Positions 16,403 through 25,082 of a stretch of DNA of 64,000 bases are shown here, in pieces. The stretch covers positions 44,220 through 108,219 of the forward strand of contig NZ_JBQCJW010000012.1 of the NCBI RefSeq assembly GCF_051967575.1. The letters run 5' to 3'. The notes below the pieces were generated by a model. That model saw only the letters and a list, made by a program, of their open reading frames with translations. It had not been told where the DNA came from and made no database searches. How positions within the stretch are numbered: the stretch's first letter is position 1; each line of letters starts with the position of its first letter. The stretch comes from Solibacillus silvestris_B. GTDB lineage: Bacteria; Bacillota; Bacilli; Bacillales_A; Planococcaceae. Both the position numbers and the translations under genes were made by a program.

Positions 16403-18013
16403 TTATTTCATCTTTGCATCCCGTACATCCAAGCCTCCTGTAGGGTTTACAACGACACCGCTTACATCTGAGCGCACGCCGTAGACCACTTCATCCACGC
16501 CTAAAAAAATCCATGGCGCATCTGCATAAACTTCTCTTTGAAGCTGGGAATATAATGAAGCTTGTTTTGCTTCATCTGAAATCGAGTTTGCCTCATCCAT
16601 CAGCTTGTCTGTTTCAGCATTATTGTAATATGCCGTATTCGCACTATTCGGAGGGAATGAACCGCTATGGAACAACGGCTTTGTTGCGTTCGTAACATCT
16701 GATGGATAAGACGACCAGCTTACATACCACATCATCAGTTTTGCTTCCTCAGGTGTTTGCGCGCCGTATATTTCATCGGATAATGTCGCTTCCTCCATTG
16801 ACTTAATATCCACTTTTACATTGATTTTCTTTAATTGCTGCTGAATAAACTGCATACCTTTCATCGTATCGGAGTTCGTATTACCCCAGATTTCAATCTC
16901 AAAGCCATCCGCATAGCCTGCTTCGGCTAATAAAGATTGCGCTTTTTCAACGTCATAGCTGTACATTTCCTGTTTTTCATAGAACAATGTTTTTGATGGA
17001 ATAATGGAATCCAGCGGTACACCTAAACCTGAGTTTACAACTTTTAAGAACGCATCTTTATCTACAGCATAGTTTAATGCTTGGCGCACTTTTTCGTTAT
17101 TTAATGGTTCTTTAAATGTGTTCAACGATACATAGCGGGCAATCGTTGAAGGTACTGTATTGATCTGCACATCTTTGTTGCTCTCTAATTCGGCCATATT
17201 TTGCGCTGGTACCGGATAAATAACATGGGCTTCACCAGTCTTTAGCATCGCAACACGCGAGCCGTTTTCCGGTACGGGCTTATACGTAATTTTTTGTACA
17301 CGGTCCGCGCCATCCCAATATCCGTCAAATCGGTCAATTGTTAGATGATCTCCTTGCACCCACTCGACAAATTTGTAAGGCCCTGTACCGACAACCTTTT
17401 TCGGCACTTCCGAAAGCTCCTCGCTCAACATTTTCGGACTGATTATTTTTGCGACGGCAAATCGTGTAATCATCGGTCCATAAGGCTCTGTCAATGTTAC
17501 CTTCACTTCATGTTCGCTTACTGCATCAACCGATTTTACAATATTGAATCCGCGTGAATACAAACGCAGGCTGTCATCATTCATAATTCTCTCGAAGTTT
17601 GCCTTTACCGCCTCCGCATTGAAATCCTCGCCGTCATGGAATTTCACGCCTTCGCGCAGTTTGAATGTGTACTCTAACGCATCATCACTTACATTGTATT
17701 CAGTCGCCAATACCTCGATAATCTTCCCTTCGCTATCAAAGCCTAGCAGCCCTTCCAACATTGCACTTTGTACAGAGTTCGAGTTAGTGTCACCCGTATT
17801 ATGAGGGTCCATCGAAATAAAGTTTTCATTTACTCCAATGACAAGTTCATCCGCGTCTCCGGAACTTGTATTATTCGAAGTATTTGCTTCATTGTTCGTT
17901 CCTGAATCTGATGCAACATCACTTGATGAACTACTACTCTCGTCATTAGAAGAACATGCTACCAAAAAAAGGACCACTACAAATAGCCATGCAAAATTTT
18001 TGACATATTTCAT
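16403..18013 (-). CDS. Opp/Dpp-type solute-binding lipoprotein
   Basis: This 536-residue protein has a lipoprotein signal peptide with lipobox LVAC (lipid-modified Cys at about 20) followed by a Ser/Asn-rich linker. The SBP_bac_5 fold starts near residue 58 (ELVIGVNENFISMDPHNTG). It captures the substrate outside the membrane for the OppBCDF-like subunits encoded behind it. The style resembles GsiB/DppA-like proteins, but the neighbouring sugar-type enzymes and ROK regulator suggest a carbohydrate-like or glycosylated substrate rather than simple peptides. GGGGTG precedes the ATG. Confidence 0.9.
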   Translation of the reverse strand: MKYVKNFAWLFVVVLFLVACSSNDESSSSSSDVASDSGTNNEANTSNNTSSGDADELVIGVNENFISMDPHNTGDTNSNSVQSAMLEGLLGFDSEGKIIEVLATEYNVSDDALEYTFKLREGVKFHDGEDFNAEAVKANFERIMNDDSLRLYSRGFNIVKSVDAVSEHEVKVTLTEPYGPMITRFAVAKIISPKMLSEELSEVPKKVVGTGPYKFVEWVQGDHLTIDRFDGYWDGADRVQKITYKPVPENGSRVAMLKTGEAHVIYPVPAQNMAELESNKDVQINTVPSTIARYVSLNTFKEPLNNEKVRQALNYAVDKDAFLKVVNSGLGVPLDSIIPSKTLFYEKQEMYSYDVEKAQSLLAEAGYADGFEIEIWGNTNSDTMKGMQFIQQQLKKINVKVDIKSMEEATLSDEIYGAQTPEEAKLMMWYVSWSSYPSDVTNATKPLFHSGSFPPNSANTAYYNNAETDKLMDEANSISDEAKQASLYSQLQREVYADAPWIFLGVDEVVYGVRSDVSGVVVNPTGGLDVRDAKMK

Positions 18014-18475
18014 TTCTTCTACACCCCTTAGCTTATTTATATTAATATCCCTACATAAAGCAGAAATATTAATACCTATTTTTAATTTATTCCACTGAAG
18101 AAAATAATTATTATCATTAAATTACCTAATCCAAACGAAAAATGCAACCTATATTTATAATTTTCTGAAAATAGTTCTATAATCATATAAAAAACATTTG
18201 CCTTTTTTTCGACAAATGTTTTAGAGTTCGAGATTCGATTATTTATCTCGTAATACTGAAATGATTCCCTTTGCAAAATTGATTGACCGCTATCCATCGT
18301 TGGGCTCCTTATGGTTTTCAGAATCTTTTAAAATGCCTTTAATTATATACTGAAAAAATCTGCAAAGTATTGTAAGATTATTGAAGTGAACGGCTTCGGG
18401 AGGTATAAATTATGTTGCTGTACTTTTGAGATGGACTCCTAATTATTTCGATAAAATGATGGGAGTTGACTGACA
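18014..18475. other. intergenic region upstream of the importer operon
   Basis: An inverted repeat (AAACATTTG / CAAATGTTT, about 18190-18222) is followed on the minus strand by TTTTT and looks like a terminator. Just upstream of it on that strand, a frame starting at 18297 has a good AAGGAG site, so a short unrecognised transcript or peptide is possible. A five-codon frame with a perfect GGGAGG site (ATG at 18412) points the other way. No gene is called. Confidence 0.4.
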
Positions 18476-18703
18476 TTGATTTACCAAAATCATATTGAAA
18501 ATATTACAGAGCATATGTTAACAGGCTTTTTTGTTGATTGGCCTAGCCCGCCGAGCATGGCAGCACATTTCAAGCTATTAAAAAATAGTTCCCACATCAT
18601 TTTGGCTGTTGACGAGGAAACTAAGCAGGTTGCCGGCTTTATTACGGCGATAAGCGATGGCGTACTATCGGCTTATATCCCGCTATTGGAAGTTTTGCCA
18701 TGA
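18476..18703 (+). pseudogene. GNAT acetyltransferase, 3'-truncated
   Basis: The 75 encoded residues match the N-terminal half of GNAT acetyltransferases: HIILAVDEETKQVAGFITAISDG, then YIPLLEVLP, where the acetyl-CoA-binding Q/RxxGxG/A loop should follow. It stops there, so the acetyl-CoA site is missing; complete members have about 140 residues. It starts at TTG 18476 with a GGGAG site. A 3' deletion is the simplest reading. Confidence 0.65.
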
Positions 18704-18758
18704 CTCTGTTCCATCATTTCAAATTTTTGCTATAATGCACGTAATGAGGTGAATCGGT

Positions 18759-19325
18759 ATGTCAAAGCGTGAATTAAAAAAGCAACAAAATCGGCAGCAA
18801 ATGATTGATGCTGCCATTGATCTGTTTAGTAAAAAGCCGTTTGCAGAAGTGAGTGTGCGTGAAATTACGAAAAAAGCGAATGTTTCCCCCGCACTTTTAT
18901 ATAAATATTTTGAGGATCAGCAACATCTGTTTTTACTTGCGATGCAGCATGAAAATGAAAAGCTTCTACAATCGCTTGCACAATACTCGGATATTAATGG
19001 CTTGGCGAAAGGCTATATTACATATTTATATGAGCATGACACACTTTATCAAATGATGGCACATTTTATGCTGCAATCAAAAGAGCAGCAATCGCCGCAA
19101 ATATTTGTGGAAGAAACCGCTAAATTATTCCAAGTTTTCAAGCAGGGGCTATTAAGGACAGTTGCACAAGAACATGTGCAAGTTGAAACACAGCTATTGT
19201 TTTCCACATTAAATGGCTTGCTCATCACCTATAAAAACTTGCCGCAGTATTCGGAGGAACAGTCGCTGGCGTTAATTTTATCGTTAGTGGAGCACTTGCT
19301 GAATAAATCGTCCTGCAATAATTGA
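18759..19325 (+). CDS. TetR-family transcriptional regulator
   Basis: This 188-residue protein has an N-terminal TetR helix-turn-helix (about 8-55, AAIDLFSKKPFAEVSVREI then KANVSPALLYKYFEDQQHLF) and a helical ligand-binding domain. TATAAT at 18731-18736 and an AATGAGGTG site precede ATG 18759. It converges on a ligase/dehydrogenase pair for acyl-CoA metabolism, so a fatty-acid-responsive repressor is likely, but this rests on context alone. Confidence 0.85.
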   Translation: MSKRELKKQQNRQQMIDAAIDLFSKKPFAEVSVREITKKANVSPALLYKYFEDQQHLFLLAMQHENEKLLQSLAQYSDINGLAKGYITYLYEHDTLYQMMAHFMLQSKEQQSPQIFVEETAKLFQVFKQGLLRTVAQEHVQVETQLLFSTLNGLLITYKNLPQYSEEQSLALILSLVEHLLNKSSCNN

Positions 19326-19358
19326 ACATATGGAAGTCGTGCCTTCCCATGACAAATT

Positions 19359-19392
19359 GAAGATGTGCAGTAAATAGCTGCACATCTTCGCC
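19359..19392. terminator. bidirectional terminator hairpin
   Basis: A 12-bp perfect stem (GAAGATGTGCAG at 19359-19370 with 19378-19389) and a seven-base loop lie between the convergent TetR and acyl-CoA ligase genes. T-runs are weak on both sides. Confidence 0.65.
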
Positions 19393-19394
19393 AA

Positions 19395-20885
19395 TCAACT
19401 ATTCTGCAATTCTTTCAAATGCATTTTCAGTATTTTCCCTACTGCATTGCGTGGTAATGCTTCCACAAATACTACATCTTTCACTGCCTTGTATGAAGCA
19501 AGCCGCGATTTGCAATAATCGATCACTTCATCAGATGCAATGTCGTGCTCTGCCTTCTTCACGATATAAGCTACCGGCACTTCCCCCCATTTTTCATCTG
19601 GCCGCCCTATAACGGCAACTTCCTGAATGGCGTCATGCTGTGCTAAAATAAGCTCCAATTCAGCTGAGTAAATATTTTCGCCGCCGCTGATAATCATATC
19701 TTTCACACGATCAACAACATATAAAAAGCCTTCATTATCAACATAGCCTACATCCCCTGTGTAAAACTCATCATCTTTTACAACCGCATGGTAAGCTTCG
19801 TCATTTTTATAGTAGCCTACAAAAATCTGTGGACCTGTCAAAACGATCTCGCCCACTTCACCAGTTGGAAGCTCCTCTTTTGTCGTTAAATCTTTAATGC
19901 GAACGGTGCCCTGCATGACGACTTTGCCCATTGAATCATATTTTTCTTCGTTTTGGCTCGCCTTCCAAAACGAAACCGCGCCCGTATATTCCGTAATGCC
20001 ATATACTTGCTGAATCGGAATGCCTAATTGCCGACATCCTAAAATAAGCGGGGCAGGAACGGCTGATGCGCCACATGTGAAATAGCGCAACGTCGAAATG
20101 TCGGTTTTCACCATTGGGTATGTTTGCAGCAAAAATGCTAGCATGGCAGGAACGGTCATCGATGTTGTTATACGTTCCTTTTCAATTAGTTTCCACGCTT
20201 CTACCGGATGGAAATCCTCCATTAACACCATCGTTGCCCCTGTATGAACATTTGTTACTAGCGGTGCGAATCCTCCGATATGGAAAAACGGGGCAACCAT
20301 TAAGAAGCGGTCTTGCTCCCACCAATCAATCGTATGCGATAAACCAATCGAAGCGGCCTGCAAGTTGTTATGCGAAATGAGCGCACCTTTAGGACGGCCG
20401 GTAGTACCAGATGTATACATCATTATAATCGGATCATCACCGGAAGTTTGCTGTACCGGCTCTATTGCTTTTTCCTCAAACACATCTGCTAAACTCGGCG
20501 AAGTTTTATGCGAGATTGTGCGCTTTACTGTTTTTAATTGATTTACCAGTTCGTGAAATACAGCATCATGCACTAAAATCTGTGCATCACTATGCGCATA
20601 AATATAGTCCAATTCTTCGGCTTGTAATCTGTAATTTAAGACAACGGTAATAATGCCCAATTTTGCAGCTCCAAAAAATGCGGCAACGACATCTTCATTG
20701 TTTTTGCAAAGTAACGCAATTTTATCTCCGCTCTGCAGGCCTTGATTTTGCAAAAACGCCGCAAAAGCATTTGCCCGATTGTTCATTTCCGTAAAAGTGA
20801 TTTTTTTATCCCCATTAATAAACCCTACTTTTTCCCCTGACAATTTGGCACGGCTCGCTAAAATTTGTCCAACTTGAATTCCCAT
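19395..20885 (-). CDS. class I adenylate-forming acyl-CoA synthetase
   Basis: This 496-residue enzyme activates a carboxylic acid with ATP and joins it to CoA. The core motifs are intact: A3 YTSGTTGRPKG (about 160-170), A5 YGITEYTGAV, A7 YTGDVGYVDNEGFLYVVDR, A8 KDMIISGGENIYSAELE and A10 PRNAVGKILK with the catalytic Lys near the end. Length fits medium/long-chain or aromatic acyl-CoA ligases; the chain length cannot be told. ATG 20885 follows AAGGGGTG. It lies 24 bases behind an acyl-CoA dehydrogenase gene, forming a two-gene unit. Confidence 0.92.
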   Translation of the reverse strand: MGIQVGQILASRAKLSGEKVGFINGDKKITFTEMNNRANAFAAFLQNQGLQSGDKIALLCKNNEDVVAAFFGAAKLGIITVVLNYRLQAEELDYIYAHSDAQILVHDAVFHELVNQLKTVKRTISHKTSPSLADVFEEKAIEPVQQTSGDDPIIMMYTSGTTGRPKGALISHNNLQAASIGLSHTIDWWEQDRFLMVAPFFHIGGFAPLVTNVHTGATMVLMEDFHPVEAWKLIEKERITTSMTVPAMLAFLLQTYPMVKTDISTLRYFTCGASAVPAPLILGCRQLGIPIQQVYGITEYTGAVSFWKASQNEEKYDSMGKVVMQGTVRIKDLTTKEELPTGEVGEIVLTGPQIFVGYYKNDEAYHAVVKDDEFYTGDVGYVDNEGFLYVVDRVKDMIISGGENIYSAELELILAQHDAIQEVAVIGRPDEKWGEVPVAYIVKKAEHDIASDEVIDYCKSRLASYKAVKDVVFVEALPRNAVGKILKMHLKELQNS

Positions 20886-20909
20886 CCACAAACACCCCTT
20901 AAAATCTTT

Positions 20910-22508
20910 TTAAATTTGTGAAAACAATGATTCCGGCAAAATAGCTGCATATTCAAAATCTTTTACAATTTGTTGCTGATAGGCTAAAAACAATGATTCC
21001 CAAATTTGCTCCCATCTGCGTGCAGCTTGACGGTTTTGCGCGTTTGGCAATGCAGTCAAATCAATCTGCATAATTCGGGAGAGCTCTTGTTCTGCATCTT
21101 GCAGTTGCCCTGTCTCCAAATTCGGGAACATGGCGGTTAAAATATCACGTAATGCCACAGTTTTCAGCATTTTGTGTAAATCGCGATAAATTTGGGCCAA
21201 CAATACATTCCGCGGCCCTTCCCATAGCTCGTTTACCATGCTGTCTCTAAACAGGCGCGGTATGGATGAGAAATCTTCAATCGCCCCATGTCCGCCGAAA
21301 ATTGAAATCGCCAGGCGCAATTTTTCGACAGCTTCCTTCGATGCATAAATTTTTTGCAATAAAATCACTTCGCGTGCAGCAAATGCTTGCAATGACGCCG
21401 AATTATCTTCGACAGCCAAAAAACGCTCATAAACTGTAAAGGCTGTTGCGGCCATTCGCTTTGCTGCATCTTGTAAATCTTCCAATTGCGCTGCTGCCAT
21501 CGGAAACTCTTCAATCTTCCGGTCAAATACTTGGCGGAATTTCGCATAAAGCATCGCCTCGCGTGCCGCCCTCATAACGAAAGCTGCACTGGAAAAGCCA
21601 ATATCTAGGCGGGAACGTGTTAAAACAACGCTGACCGCTAATGCGACACCTCTGTTTTGCGGCCCGATGCGATAAGCAATCGCCCCATCATAGTCGATTT
21701 CCCCTGAAGGCAATTCACTTGTACCGAGTTTCCATTTAAGTCTATTCACTGTATGATGGTTGCGTTTTTCTTTTTCCTTATCCCCTTCCAGCCATGTAGG
21801 AACGACAAAGACCGCAACATCATCCGTTCCATCAACTCTCGCCGTGACAACCGAGTAATCCGCATGTACTGCTGAACAGAAAAATTTATTGCCATACAAT
21901 AAATAATGATCGCCCGCTGAAACCGCTTTCAACACATTCGCGGGTATGTTCGAGCCTCCTTGGATTTCTGACATGAACTGTGCACCGACAGCAAATTGGC
22001 CGTTTCGCCCATTTTTGGCATGCTCATAAATTTCCTTTACCGGCTGCGGCACTTCCTTGTAAAATGCTTCGATTAAAGCGATAAGTCCATCCGTGCAAGC
22101 AAGTGGACATGTAATTCCCGCTTCCCCATTGCCATGCAGAAAATAGCGTTTCGTAATACCTTCATATGGCAAATTATTCTTTGCAAAAAGTCCCCCATTA
22201 AAAATTTCCTCCGTTAACCGGACTGCCTCTAATGGTCGGATAATCCGGTCAATTCGCTCATTGTAAGCATTGTAATGACGGATTTTCGGCGAATTTTCCG
22301 GGCGTGCCAATTCGTCCGTAACTTCTCTCCATGTTGTGGAAAGTTTTTGGACATATGGCGCGATTTCCTGTTCAAGCGCCTCGTAGCCTTCTTTTAAAAT
22401 GCTTTTCAAAACTTGCTGCAAAAATGGATTGTCCCAATCATTCAACACATTGCGCTGCTGAATAAATGAGGTAAATGAATAGTTCTTTGTTTGCGTTGTA
22501 ATTCCCAC
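20910..22508 (-). CDS. AidB-like long acyl-CoA dehydrogenase
   Basis: This 532-residue flavoprotein is longer than ordinary acyl-CoA dehydrogenases (about 380) and resembles the AidB/long-chain branch. Visible parts include an N-terminal extension, the FAD-binding middle segment (QFMSEIQGGSNI-like, near residue 180; KFFCSAVHADYSV), and a C-terminal helical bundle with FGGHGAIEDFSSIPRLFRDSMVNELWEGPRNVLL, where the Glu of WEGP is in the catalytic-base position. The start is GTG with a GGGGGTG site. It is transcribed together with the acyl-CoA ligase, suggesting activation and then oxidation of one fatty or branched acid. Confidence 0.88.
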   Translation of the reverse strand: MGITTQTKNYSFTSFIQQRNVLNDWDNPFLQQVLKSILKEGYEALEQEIAPYVQKLSTTWREVTDELARPENSPKIRHYNAYNERIDRIIRPLEAVRLTEEIFNGGLFAKNNLPYEGITKRYFLHGNGEAGITCPLACTDGLIALIEAFYKEVPQPVKEIYEHAKNGRNGQFAVGAQFMSEIQGGSNIPANVLKAVSAGDHYLLYGNKFFCSAVHADYSVVTARVDGTDDVAVFVVPTWLEGDKEKEKRNHHTVNRLKWKLGTSELPSGEIDYDGAIAYRIGPQNRGVALAVSVVLTRSRLDIGFSSAAFVMRAAREAMLYAKFRQVFDRKIEEFPMAAAQLEDLQDAAKRMAATAFTVYERFLAVEDNSASLQAFAAREVILLQKIYASKEAVEKLRLAISIFGGHGAIEDFSSIPRLFRDSMVNELWEGPRNVLLAQIYRDLHKMLKTVALRDILTAMFPNLETGQLQDAEQELSRIMQIDLTALPNAQNRQAARRWEQIWESLFLAYQQQIVKDFEYAAILPESLFSQI

Positions 22509-22633
22509 ACAAGCACCCCCTTTTCAAAATATTCTAACAACTAATTACACAAAAGTAAACGGTGTTTATTTTTGTGAACATTAAAATAATCCGGTGACAA
22601 GAGGAACCCTTCTATTCAGCAAATAATTATAAT

Positions 22634-22676
22634 GCAAAAAAGCGGTGCTAAAAGTTGAGTTGACTTTTAGCACCGC
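22634..22676 (-). terminator. terminator of the ywlE-chemoreceptor unit
   Basis: A 14-bp perfect stem (GCGGTGCTAAAAGT at 22642-22655 with 22663-22676) is followed on the minus strand by TTTTTTG, 22 bases after the chemoreceptor stop codon. Confidence 0.9.
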
Positions 22677-22697
22677 CTAAGCTTTCTAAACATTGGA

Positions 22698-23990
22698 TTA
22701 TTGATTGCGATCAAATTGCTGAATCATTTTATACAGCTCTGCAGATTGTTGTTTTAAACTGCTTGCAAGTGCTTCTACTTGCTTAATCGCATGGGCCTGT
22801 TCAGACGATGCGGCATTTACTTCTTGGGCACTTGCAGAAGTTTGCTGGGCAATTGCTGCTACTTCCTGGGATTGATGCGATGTATGTTCAATATTTTTCA
22901 TTTGCTGCTCGACTAATTGCGAAATTTGAATGACATCGTCCGCCATTTCATAAACCGATTTCGTCATGCCTTCCACTGCTGATGTTGTTTCAGAAACACG
23001 CGATGATTCGTTTACCGCGAATGTGACTTGTTCGTTCATTTGCTTTACTACGATTGAAACATTTTGCTGCATTGTTTGAATTAATGCTGCAATCCCTTGA
23101 ACTGCATTGGCGCTTTCATCAGCTAAACCGCGTACTTCCTCTGCTACAACCGCAAAGCCTTTTCCGTGCTCACCTGCTCGTGCTGCTTCTATTGAGGCGT
23201 TTAATGCAAGCAGATTTGTTTGTCCTGCGATATCCCCTACTAAACTGATAATACGTTCAATTTGCTCAGCGTTTTTTTCTAATTCACGTATGTTTACTAA
23301 TGAATTTTCGTTGTCCGATGCTATTTTTTGGATACTATTTACGACTCCATTAATCGCATCTGTTGTCGATGTCAAATTGGACAATAAATCTTTAGAGCGA
23401 CCAGCTGAAAGTAATGCTTTGTTATTTACTTCCGAAGCTAATGTACGCACTTCTTCAATTGCTTCCACTGTTTCCTGGATTGCGATTGCCGACGATTCAG
23501 CCCCTGATGAAATATGGCTAATATTCGTCGTGATCTGCTCGGCATTTTCCGTGACTGAAATGCTTTCATCCGATAGCTTGCGAATCGTTTCATCAGTTGT
23601 TTTATAATTGTCCTCAATACCATTTACCATTTTACGCAAATTAACGACCATCGCCTGAAATGCTTCAGCTACTGTACGAATTTCGTCATTTGTTTTTGGC
23701 AGCTCGACATCTTTCCCGATTTTTCCTTCCGCCACTTGGTTGGCGCTTGCTTCTAATCGCTGCAATGGGCGCACGATAACTAGACTGAACATGGCTGCCA
23801 ATGCGCAAGACCAAAAGATTCCCAATAAATACGTAATGATTTGGAACAGGCTTGTGCTCGTTGTTTCAAAAAACATAGGGTGTAAGTATTCGATAAACAC
23901 AAAACTGCACGTATATGTAATTAGCGCTAATATCCCTACAAACAGTACGAGTTTCCGACGTAAATTAAATGCTTTTTTCTGAGAATTCAT
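22698..23990 (-). CDS. methyl-accepting chemotaxis protein with a minimal sensor
   Basis: This 430-residue protein has two membrane helices (about 14-34 and 47-70) joined by only about a dozen residues. A HAMP domain follows (about 70-125), then a long coiled-coil signalling domain with the conserved tip EAARAGEHGKGFAVVAEEVR (about 265-285). The lack of an external ligand domain suggests it senses the membrane state or an intracellular cue. It starts one base after the ywlE stop, with its GAGGG site inside ywlE, so the two are co-transcribed. The usual neighbour here in Bacillus (rpiB) is not present. Confidence 0.92.
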   Translation of the reverse strand: MNSQKKAFNLRRKLVLFVGILALITYTCSFVFIEYLHPMFFETTSTSLFQIITYLLGIFWSCALAAMFSLVIVRPLQRLEASANQVAEGKIGKDVELPKTNDEIRTVAEAFQAMVVNLRKMVNGIEDNYKTTDETIRKLSDESISVTENAEQITTNISHISSGAESSAIAIQETVEAIEEVRTLASEVNNKALLSAGRSKDLLSNLTSTTDAINGVVNSIQKIASDNENSLVNIRELEKNAEQIERIISLVGDIAGQTNLLALNASIEAARAGEHGKGFAVVAEEVRGLADESANAVQGIAALIQTMQQNVSIVVKQMNEQVTFAVNESSRVSETTSAVEGMTKSVYEMADDVIQISQLVEQQMKNIEHTSHQSQEVAAIAQQTSASAQEVNAASSEQAHAIKQVEALASSLKQQSAELYKMIQQFDRNQ

Positions 23991-23991
23991 A

Positions 23992-24447
23992 TTATATTTT
24001 TCCCTCCGTTTTTAATTTATCTTCTAGCTTGTCAATCGCTTCGTTCAATTGTTCATAGGTTTGTTCATACAGCTGCAGGTCTCCACCGAATGGATCTTGA
24101 ATATCGAGCCCGTTTTCCATTGCGACATATTCTTTTAAAGTAAATGTTTTCTGTGCAGCCTCTTCCACAAGACGTGTGACCATTTCCTTATGAGCCGCTG
24201 TCATTGTTAAAATTAAATCTGCCCACTGCGCACCCTCCAATGTAAATTGCGATGAGCTGTGTGAATGTCCGATATTGTTTTGCGTTAATACTTCTTGGGA
24301 ATATGAGGACATTTCACTACCCTCATGAGCATAAATTCCTGCAGAGCGCACATTTATATTTTCATAATTTTTAGCTGTTAAAATTGCTTCTGCCATAGGA
24401 CTTCTACATGTATTGCCTGTACAAATAAAGTAAATATTTATCTCCAT
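23992..24447 (-). CDS. ywlE: YwlE-type low-molecular-weight phosphatase, probable protein-arginine phosphatase
   Basis: This 151-residue enzyme has the CX5R phosphate loop at residues 9-15 (CTGNTCRS) and the general-acid Asp in DPFGG at 118. The Thr at loop position 13 corresponds to Thr11 of B. subtilis YwlE, the residue known to favour phospho-arginine over phospho-tyrosine. It therefore probably removes McsB-made arginine phosphates. ATG 24447 is preferred over the preceding GTG because of AGAGG spacing. Order with mntP and ywlC matches Bacillus. Confidence 0.88.
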   Translation of the reverse strand: MEINIYFICTGNTCRSPMAEAILTAKNYENINVRSAGIYAHEGSEMSSYSQEVLTQNNIGHSHSSSQFTLEGAQWADLILTMTAAHKEMVTRLVEEAAQKTFTLKEYVAMENGLDIQDPFGGDLQLYEQTYEQLNEAIDKLEDKLKTEGKI

Positions 24448-24460
24448 CACTTCCTCTATT

Positions 24461-24958
24461 TTACCATTTTAATAGCATAATACTCATAATAATCAATAAT
24501 AAACCGGCAATTTTTTTTAATGCATTGTTTTTTAAAATTGTAGTTTTTTGAGCAACTACCAATGCAACATAAGATAGCAAAAAAGTTGATAATCCTGCAC
24601 TTATGATAAAAACATATTTTTGTAAATTTAGCATACCAAAAGAAAGGCTAACTGAAAAGGTATCAATGCTTGCAAATATTGCGATAATGGGCAAAGATTT
24701 TGCTGGAAGATTTTCGTTTTTCTTTGAAAGCAATAATTGCAGCCCTATAAAAAATAATAATAATGTGGAAAGGCTTGTCGTCCATTTAGCTAAATAGACC
24801 GCAATCCATTCCCCGAAGTGATAGCCTATTAACGGGAAAATCATATGTAAAAATGCCGTCCATAATGCTAACAGCCATTTTGCTTTTACATTTGTAGCAA
24901 TTAAATAAAGCGCTACGACATCAAATGACATTAATATTCCTGCAACCACTTCCTGCAT
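24461..24958 (-). CDS. MntP/YtaF-family membrane protein, putative manganese exporter
   Basis: This 165-residue protein has about six membrane helices and two related Asp-containing segments, MSFDVVALYL near 10-20 and ASIDTFSVSLSFGM near 95-108, as in the MntP efflux family. Its place between ywlC and ywlE matches ywlD (mntP) of B. subtilis. The first Asp segment is less canonical than the usual SxDAFAVS, so the transported ion is inferred. AGAGGGG precedes the ATG. Confidence 0.75.
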   Translation of the reverse strand: MQEVVAGILMSFDVVALYLIATNVKAKWLLALWTAFLHMIFPLIGYHFGEWIAVYLAKWTTSLSTLLLFFIGLQLLLSKKNENLPAKSLPIIAIFASIDTFSVSLSFGMLNLQKYVFIISAGLSTFLLSYVALVVAQKTTILKNNALKKIAGLLLIIMSIMLLKW

Positions 24959-25032
24959 CTTTTCCCCTCTTCCTCTATGCGCTGTTGTAATTTATGCTTC
25001 CAGCAGGGGAATTATCCTATCGTTTTATGTCC

Positions 25033-25071
25033 AACAAAAAACCACATCCTCAAAATTTTGCTGGATGTGGT
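25033..25071 (-). terminator. terminator after ywlC
   Basis: Stem ACCACATCC (25041-25049) with GGATGTGGT (25063-25071) is followed on the minus strand by TTTTTTG, shortly after the ywlC stop codon. Confidence 0.9.
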
Positions 25072-25082
25072 CTGATACTGTT

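Noticed and set aside
18082..18297. A 71-residue minus-strand frame with a good AAGGAG site
   Set aside because: A terminator-like hairpin lies inside the frame and the second half is low-complexity hydrophobic. A shorter leader-type transcript is possible, but there is not enough to call a gene.
18412..18429. Five-codon frame (MLLYF) with a perfect ribosome site
   Set aside because: Too short to judge. There is no attenuator or regulated gene behind it, only the truncated GNAT gene.
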